Source of the DNA: a virus
Virus record (IMG/VR): IMGVR_UViG_3300010396_001088
Location: 1 to 22,994 of that record
Direction: 5' to 3' (one strand)
DNA length: 22,994 nucleotides
The translations under genes and the position numbers were made by a program. Below are positions 18,415-22,994 of the stretch, in pieces (position 1 is the first letter of the stretch; the number at the start of each line of letters is the position of its first letter). The notes beneath the pieces are model-generated. The model searched no databases and had not been told where the DNA came from. It worked only from the letters and a program-made list of their open reading frames with translations.

Positions 18415-19622
18415 TGTCGACCGCTGCCGCTGACACCTTCGCCTCACAGGCGTTGCCCTTCCAGATCAAGGTGATCGAGGGGGACCTCTCGGTCGCCACC
18501 TTGCAGCCGAACCAGCCGCCGGGCGTGGTGGTGCTGAGCGGCCGCGCGGGACCGCTGCAGGCGAACGTCTCCTGGGAGGTGAAGCAGCGAACGAGCCTCA
18601 AGACGCCGCCCGGGAACCCGGTCGGGACGCAGCAGGCGATCGGCCCGGTCTGGCCGAACCTGACGATCGCCGGTGAGTGGAACGACCGGTTCCTCGGCGA
18701 CGGCGCCGCCATGTCGCTGCGCGCGCTGTTCGAGAGCATCGTCGTCCGCGGTCTCTCGGTGGAGGTCTCCTGGGGGCACGGCCTTGCCGGCACGGTCAGT
18801 TCGCCAGCGCTGACGACCGACCCGATCGTCCGCGTGGGGATGCTGGTGCGGTTCAAGCCGTCTCCTATCCGGCCCCAGGACGTCCCGTGGGAGATGGAGT
18901 TCGAGTGGCGGTCGAATGGCGGCCAGTCCACCAACCCGATCTCGGCCACCGCGCAGCTCAACCCGCGCGCCGGATTCGCCGACGTCCTCAACGACGCGGA
19001 CGAGGCCACGGCCATGTGGACCGCCGTCCAGCAGGGGCCGCAGGTCAGCAAGATCGGGCTGCCGCAGTCGGCGCTGGACGCGATGAGCCGGGCGTTCGAG
19101 GCGGTCGACACCGCCAGCGACGCGATCCAGACGGCCTCCGGCCTCATCGTCAGCGCCGTGGTGATCCCGGCGTCCGCCGCCCTGCAGCTCACGGGGGCCT
19201 GCAAGAGCACGATGGACGCGCTGGCGCTCATGACCTCGACGATCCTCTCGATCAATCTGGTGGCGCTGGAGGTCGTCGACAGCGCGCTCGACATCATCCG
19301 GATCAAGGACTCGTTCTTCGACGTGCTCGCCCAGTGCGATCAGGCATCGGAGACCTGCTACGACGCGGGGACCGGGATCTCGGTGAACGTCCAGCCCGAC
19401 GTGATGGCCCAGGTGCGGCCGGCGGCCGGAACCGACCTCCGCGACCTGGCGGCGCAGTATTACGGGACGCCCGATCTCTGGTGGCTGATCGCCGATGCCA
19501 ACGACATCGACGGCTCCGCGGTCCCGGCGGCGCCGACTGGGCCGAGCGACCAGCCGAACCGGCCGCTCATCATCCCGCGCCCGCAGTCGGGGACCTCCAG
19601 CAACCTCACAGAGGCGTGCTGA
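18414..19622 (+). CDS. Baseplate / tail-initiator protein with C-terminal LysM domain (402 aa)
   Basis: The ATG overlaps the tape measure stop (TGATG). Residues about 15-190 are beta-rich (FQIKVIEGDLSVATL, GRAGPLQANVSWEVKQR, WEMEFEWRSNGG). Residues about 220-320 are helical and Ala/Ser-rich. Residues about 334-390 form a LysM-like module: VRPAAGTDLRDLAAQYYGTP, DLWWLIADANDI, then PLIIPRP. A LysM protein directly after the tape measure is usual in contractile phages and phage-like injection systems, where it connects the tube to the hub. The following gene starts one base after its stop. Confidence 0.75.
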   Translation: MSTAAADTFASQALPFQIKVIEGDLSVATLQPNQPPGVVVLSGRAGPLQANVSWEVKQRTSLKTPPGNPVGTQQAIGPVWPNLTIAGEWNDRFLGDGAAMSLRALFESIVVRGLSVEVSWGHGLAGTVSSPALTTDPIVRVGMLVRFKPSPIRPQDVPWEMEFEWRSNGGQSTNPISATAQLNPRAGFADVLNDADEATAMWTAVQQGPQVSKIGLPQSALDAMSRAFEAVDTASDAIQTASGLIVSAVVIPASAALQLTGACKSTMDALALMTSTILSINLVALEVVDSALDIIRIKDSFFDVLAQCDQASETCYDAGTGISVNVQPDVMAQVRPAAGTDLRDLAAQYYGTPDLWWLIADANDIDGSAVPAAPTGPSDQPNRPLIIPRPQSGTSSNLTEAC

Positions 19623-19623
19623 C

Positions 19624-21819
19624 GTGGCGTCTCCGGTCATCCCGGCGACGCCGACCGGCGTCCCCGGCGACAGCGGCGTGCCGGCGAGCGGCGGCGCGGA
19701 GAAGATCTACCGCCCCGCCTACGCGCTCAAGCTGACGATCCGGCTCGAGGACTTCACCAACGACGACGGCCAGTTCGCCCAGGTGGAGAGTGCTCCAGCC
19801 AAGGACCCGCACGCCAGGGCCGTCCAGAACCTCCAGCAAATGCAGGCGCTGCAGGCGGTGCGGCGCGCGTCGGGCGACCTCGATGTTCACCTCGACGCCC
19901 AGGTCGAGCAGGCGCAGAAGAAGGTCGCCAAGATGCAGTCGGGGAAGACCGCCGGCGTGCAGGCCGCGGCGCCGTTAGGGGCGGGCGGGGACGACTTCTC
20001 GATCGAGCTGCGGGTGGTGCCGACCGACCTGACGCTCTCGCTGAACGGCTTCAACCAGGCCGACAAGCTGGAATTCGAGGTCCCTCTCTTCAATCTGCCG
20101 CTGCCACCCGACCTCGTGCGCTCGCTCTTCGTGGAGGTCTTCTGCGACGAGGTGGGGGTGAACGACTTCGCCGATCCGGTGCGCTGGATCCCGAAGCTCT
20201 TTCAGACGCCGCCCGTCTTCCGCGGCTACGCCGACGACGAGCAGATGGACACCGACGAGGGACGGCTCTCTGTCCACGTCAGCGCGCTCTCTCTCGAGCA
20301 GCGGCTCATGGCGCTCAAGATCAACCCCTTCAGCAAGGCGCGTCGGATCGCCAAGGGGGGGGAGCCGATCACCTCCTACGTCCAGAAGCTGATCTCGACG
20401 ATTCCCGAGTTCAACGGCACCTACGGCAACCCGATCGGCGTCCGGATGTTCCCAAACGTCGACGCGAGCCAGGTGCCGTTCCTCGACGCCAAGCTGTTCA
20501 AGAAGAGCCTGCAGAGCGCGCAGAGCCGCGCCGCTGCGGGCGGGATGGTGCAGGGCGCCCCGCCCGCCGGGACGCTGCCCGGGCAGGATCCAGGTGGCGG
20601 CACGCCCGCCGGCGTCGGCTTCTCCTCGCCGGCCCAGCAGGTGACCGAGGTGAGCGTCTGGGACATCGTCACCCGCGCCTGCTGGCTGGCCGGCGTGATC
20701 CCGGTCTATGACCCGTCGATCGTGGTCACCGATACCGACGGCAGCACCCAGCCGATCGGTGCGAACAACATCCTCCTCATGCCGCCCCAGAACATCATGG
20801 AGACGCCCCAGGACGGGATCTCCATCCCCGGCGGCCCACCGGATGGCTTCAACCGAACAATCACCGTGGGCGGGACGACGCGGGTCTTCAGCCAGTGCCG
20901 GTTCTTCGTCTGGGGGTCGAACATCACCAGCATGAAGACGGCGAGGAAGTACGGCCGGGTGAAGGCGCCGCGCGTGCGGTGCATCGGCCACAACCCAGAT
21001 GCGCCGGCCGGGAAGCGCACGCTGACCGCCGTGTTCCCGACCACCACGCGCGGGACGACCGTCTCCGCCAGGGGATCGGGCCAGACGGGCGCCGGGGGCC
21101 AGGTCGGCAAGGGCCACGCCCCGATCGAGGAGGAGGTGGTCCGGCTCATCAAGGAGTGTCGCTCGCAGGAGCAGCTGCAGCAGATCGCGGTCGCGCTCTA
21201 CCACACGATCGGCCGGCACGAGTCGGTGGTGACGATCGAGACCACCGACCTCGCCAGCTACTACGACCCCGGCAGCGGCAAGCCGAACCCTGACGTCCTT
21301 CGCCTCCGCCCCGGCACGCCCTGCCGGGTGATGGTCGGTGTCGCCGACCCGGCGAGCGACAACCAGGTGGTGAACGGGCTCTCGGAGCTCATGGCCCGCC
21401 GCTACAACCCGGCCTTCCTGCGGCGCGCCCTGCTCGAGTCCGCCGACAGTCCCCGCTTCGCTGGCAGCAGTTCGCGCCAGTCGGCGACCGGCGTGGACGG
21501 CAGCAGCGCATCGTCGAAGTCTCGGATCGATCAGGCGCTGGCCAAGCTGGAGACCGCGTTCCAGAGCACGAAGCTGACCGACTGGTTCTACTGCCGAGCG
21601 GTCGAGCACCGCTGGAACGCGGACGACGGCTGGTCGGCGTCCATCGAGCTCGCGACGTTCCAGGAGGCGCGCAACCTGCCGCAGAATCTCTCGAAGCAGG
21701 ACCGGGACCTCAACGACCAGCTGAAGGCGGCGAAGACGACCTCGGTCCCGGATCCGAGCAGCGCGGCGGTGGCGGACAACCTCAGCGCCATCCTGAACCA
21801 GAAGTCGGGCGGGCTCTGA
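19624..21819 (+). CDS. Baseplate hub protein (731 aa)
   Basis: The GTG one base after the previous TGA is chosen; the frame is open further upstream, but that part would overlap the LysM gene. Residues 1-30 are Pro/Gly/Ala linker. A helix at about 55-100 (LQQMQALQAVRRASG) precedes beta domains (FSIELRVVPTDLTLSLNGFNQ, LEFEVPLFNLPLPPDLVR, GRLSVHVSALSLEQRLMAL). A Gly-rich loop at about 300-340 and a domain with VWDIVTRACWLAGVIPVYD follow, then a long C-terminal region ending in FYCRAVEHRWNADDGWSASI. The order LysM gene, hub, spike is standard for hub proteins of the gp27/gpD kind. The family is inferred from order and strand pattern. Confidence 0.7.
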   Translation: MASPVIPATPTGVPGDSGVPASGGAEKIYRPAYALKLTIRLEDFTNDDGQFAQVESAPAKDPHARAVQNLQQMQALQAVRRASGDLDVHLDAQVEQAQKKVAKMQSGKTAGVQAAAPLGAGGDDFSIELRVVPTDLTLSLNGFNQADKLEFEVPLFNLPLPPDLVRSLFVEVFCDEVGVNDFADPVRWIPKLFQTPPVFRGYADDEQMDTDEGRLSVHVSALSLEQRLMALKINPFSKARRIAKGGEPITSYVQKLISTIPEFNGTYGNPIGVRMFPNVDASQVPFLDAKLFKKSLQSAQSRAAAGGMVQGAPPAGTLPGQDPGGGTPAGVGFSSPAQQVTEVSVWDIVTRACWLAGVIPVYDPSIVVTDTDGSTQPIGANNILLMPPQNIMETPQDGISIPGGPPDGFNRTITVGGTTRVFSQCRFFVWGSNITSMKTARKYGRVKAPRVRCIGHNPDAPAGKRTLTAVFPTTTRGTTVSARGSGQTGAGGQVGKGHAPIEEEVVRLIKECRSQEQLQQIAVALYHTIGRHESVVTIETTDLASYYDPGSGKPNPDVLRLRPGTPCRVMVGVADPASDNQVVNGLSELMARRYNPAFLRRALLESADSPRFAGSSSRQSATGVDGSSASSKSRIDQALAKLETAFQSTKLTDWFYCRAVEHRWNADDGWSASIELATFQEARNLPQNLSKQDRDLNDQLKAAKTTSVPDPSSAAVADNLSAILNQKSGGL

Positions 21820-22574
21820 TGGCGCGGCGGCGCGCGGGGACGGCGATCCGGAGGAGTTGGGACGCGCGGCGGATCGGGCGCGCGCTCGCGCACCAGGGCG
21901 CTGATCTCCGCCATTGGGTCAGCTACGCGACCGTCGCGGCGGTCGACGAGAGCGGCAACATCGACCTCACGAACCCGAGCGCCATCGTGATCACGCCGGG
22001 CGGCATCGACGTCGACGTCGTGCTCGAGCCGAGTGGCTACCCGATGACCTGCCGCTACGGGCAGGCAGCCGCCGGGTTCTTCATCTGCGGGCCGATCAAG
22101 GTCGGCGACCAGGTGGTGGTGGATATCCCGGACGGGGACCCGTCGATGGTCGGGAAGATCGTCTCGGTAACCTCGGCCCCGGATGGCAGCGTGGTTCCCG
22201 TCGGGGACGACGGCCTGCCGATCTTCAAGAACGACCGCCTCCTCATCATGGCCAAGGGCGTCCCGGTCGACGTGCGGACCGACGGCGGCGCGCAGATGCT
22301 CCTCAACCCGGACGGCTCGGTGGCGATCAGCGCCGGCGGCGGGCAGAACACCACGTTCAACGGCGGATCTAGGGGGGTGGCGCGCGTCGGCGACAAGACC
22401 AAGCGGACGCTGAGCTCGACGGACATCACAAATATCATCGCCTCGGCGGTCGCGGCGGGCCTGGTGATAGCCGGCAGCGGCGGCCCGCCGCCTAAACCGG
22501 TGCCGCTGAACCAGGACGAGACCGGGATCTCCGAGATCGCCGAGGGCTCGGGCACCGTTCTGGCGGGGGATTGA
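21819..22574 (+). CDS. Baseplate spike protein, OB-fold type (251 aa)
   Basis: The ATG overlaps the hub stop (TGATG). After a basic N-terminus the protein has YATVAAVDESGNIDLTNPSA, DVVLEPSGYPMTCRYGQAAAGFF and GPIKVGDQVVVDIPDGDPSM, the strand-turn pattern of the OB fold in phage spike (gpV/gp45-like) proteins, with 'GDxVxVxxPxGDP' as its hallmark. The C-terminal third repeats short strands (PVDVRTDGGAQMLLNPDGSV, AISAGGGQNTTFNGG), ending GVARVGDKTKR, typical of a spike tip. It would form the membrane-piercing trimer. A 30-residue Gly/Pro/Glu-rich tail is extra. Confidence 0.75.
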   Translation: MARRRAGTAIRRSWDARRIGRALAHQGADLRHWVSYATVAAVDESGNIDLTNPSAIVITPGGIDVDVVLEPSGYPMTCRYGQAAAGFFICGPIKVGDQVVVDIPDGDPSMVGKIVSVTSAPDGSVVPVGDDGLPIFKNDRLLIMAKGVPVDVRTDGGAQMLLNPDGSVAISAGGGQNTTFNGGSRGVARVGDKTKRTLSSTDITNIIASAVAAGLVIAGSGGPPPKPVPLNQDETGISEIAEGSGTVLAGD

Positions 22575-22589
22575 GTCCGACCGCCTGGC

Positions 22590-22607
22590 GCCTGTAGGCT
22601 GGTCCCC
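22590..22607 (+). promoter_or_regulatory. Leaderless-type promoter (TAGGCT)
   Basis: TAGGCT (22595-22600) is 7 bases before the GTG at 22608 with no ribosome binding site, the same hexamer as at 8661. Confidence 0.45.
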
Positions 22608-22994
22608 GTGGCCACCCAACCGCGCGGATTCGGTCGGAGCTCATTCGGCGCCGGCCGCATGGGCGCCGGCGGCCCGATCACGGTGGTGCGGGCCCTGGCC
22701 GTCGCCAGCCACGTCGCGCGGGTCGTCTTCAACGAGGAGCCTCTGCACGTCAGCCCCGGCGGCGCCGGTGACGCGCTCAACCCGAGCAATTACCTGTTCT
22801 CGGTGCCGGGGGGCAACGCGACGGCCCCCGCGACGCTGGCGATCGACGCGACGATGCACCTGCCCGGCGAGTACGGGGTGGGGAACGGCGGCGCCACCGG
22901 GGAGCGCGGGTTCGACGTCCATACTGACGTGGCGCTGGTCTTCGGCGTGCTCTACCTGATCACCGCGCAGAACATCCAGTCGCTGCTCGGGGGC
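22608..22994 (+). CDS. Start of an Ig-like baseplate or tail structural protein (partial)
   Basis: A GTG just after a TAGGCT box opens MATQPRGFGRSSFGAGRMGAG and the frame stays open to the window edge (129 codons). The Gly-rich N-terminus is followed by VVRALAVASHVARVVFNEEP and ALNPSNYLFSVPGG. 'V.F...P...LNPSNY.F' is the pattern of Ig-like domains used in baseplate and fibre proteins. The end, VALVFGVLYLITAQNIQSLLGG, is another strand pair. The position after the spike gene supports a baseplate or tail-tip role. The product is incomplete. Confidence 0.55.
   Translation, partial: MATQPRGFGRSSFGAGRMGAGGPITVVRALAVASHVARVVFNEEPLHVSPGGAGDALNPSNYLFSVPGGNATAPATLAIDATMHLPGEYGVGNGGATGERGFDVHTDVALVFGVLYLITAQNIQSLLGG

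Noticed and set aside
19495-19623. Upstream extension of the hub gene
   Set aside because: The added residues are Arg/Ser-rich out-of-frame translation of the LysM domain region. The GTG at 19624 directly follows the previous stop.

Overview
The window is 23 kb of a contractile-tailed (myovirus-type) phage or prophage. It carries most of the head-to-tail morphogenesis module, all on the + strand. Base composition is very GC-rich and the genes are packed tightly, with many GTGA, ATGA and TGATG overlaps. Long open frames on the minus strand are a by-product of GC-rich codon use. No integrase, repressor, lysis gene or CRISPR array is visible, so lifestyle cannot be judged. Many genes start 6-9 nt after a TAGNNT box with no Shine-Dalgarno. 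This leaderless layout is known from Actinobacteria and Deinococcus-Thermus, so a host of that transcriptional type is suggested, but no gene here proves it.

Layout. 1-1280: the acidic end of an upstream head gene (portal or protease region), four tiny proline/acid-rich genes and a small beta-rich protein. 1354-4257: a small virion-like protein, an Ala/Pro-rich coiled-coil scaffold candidate, and the major capsid protein followed by a strong terminator. 4341-7507: an accessory ('moron') block of short unknown genes, including a Cys-rich zinc-binding candidate, a Tat-signal-like peptide gene and a roughly 370-bp gap with UUCG-type hairpins and a terminator. 7574-9305: three virion/neck-type genes. 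9327-11202: a PPC-motif C5-methyltransferase-like protein, a DPPY amino-methyltransferase and an HK97-gp10-like neck protein, overlapping end to end. 11214-13161: a tRNA-like gene, a frameshifted C5-cytosine methyltransferase that coexists with a second long frame full of WPTP repeats, and an HNH-like protein. 13171-22994: neck/terminator protein, tail sheath, tail tube, tail assembly chaperone with a -1 frameshift on T-TTT-TTA, tape measure, LysM baseplate protein, hub, spike, and the start of an Ig-like structural protein.

Two promoter classes appear to divide the work. Highly expressed virion genes (ORF 1354, capsid, ORF 8064, sheath) follow a TTGACG-type -35 box. In three of four cases 17 nt separate it from a GACNNT -10 box, and the -35 often lies in the loop of an inverted repeat. 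Accessory genes, the tRNA and some neck genes follow TAGNNT boxes and start almost at the predicted transcript 5' end. Capsid and sheath also share a long similar 5' leader. The strongest leads for something undescribed are the two promoter families, the dual-frame methyltransferase/WPTP locus, the odd tRNA with its abutting promoter, and the hairpin-rich gap.
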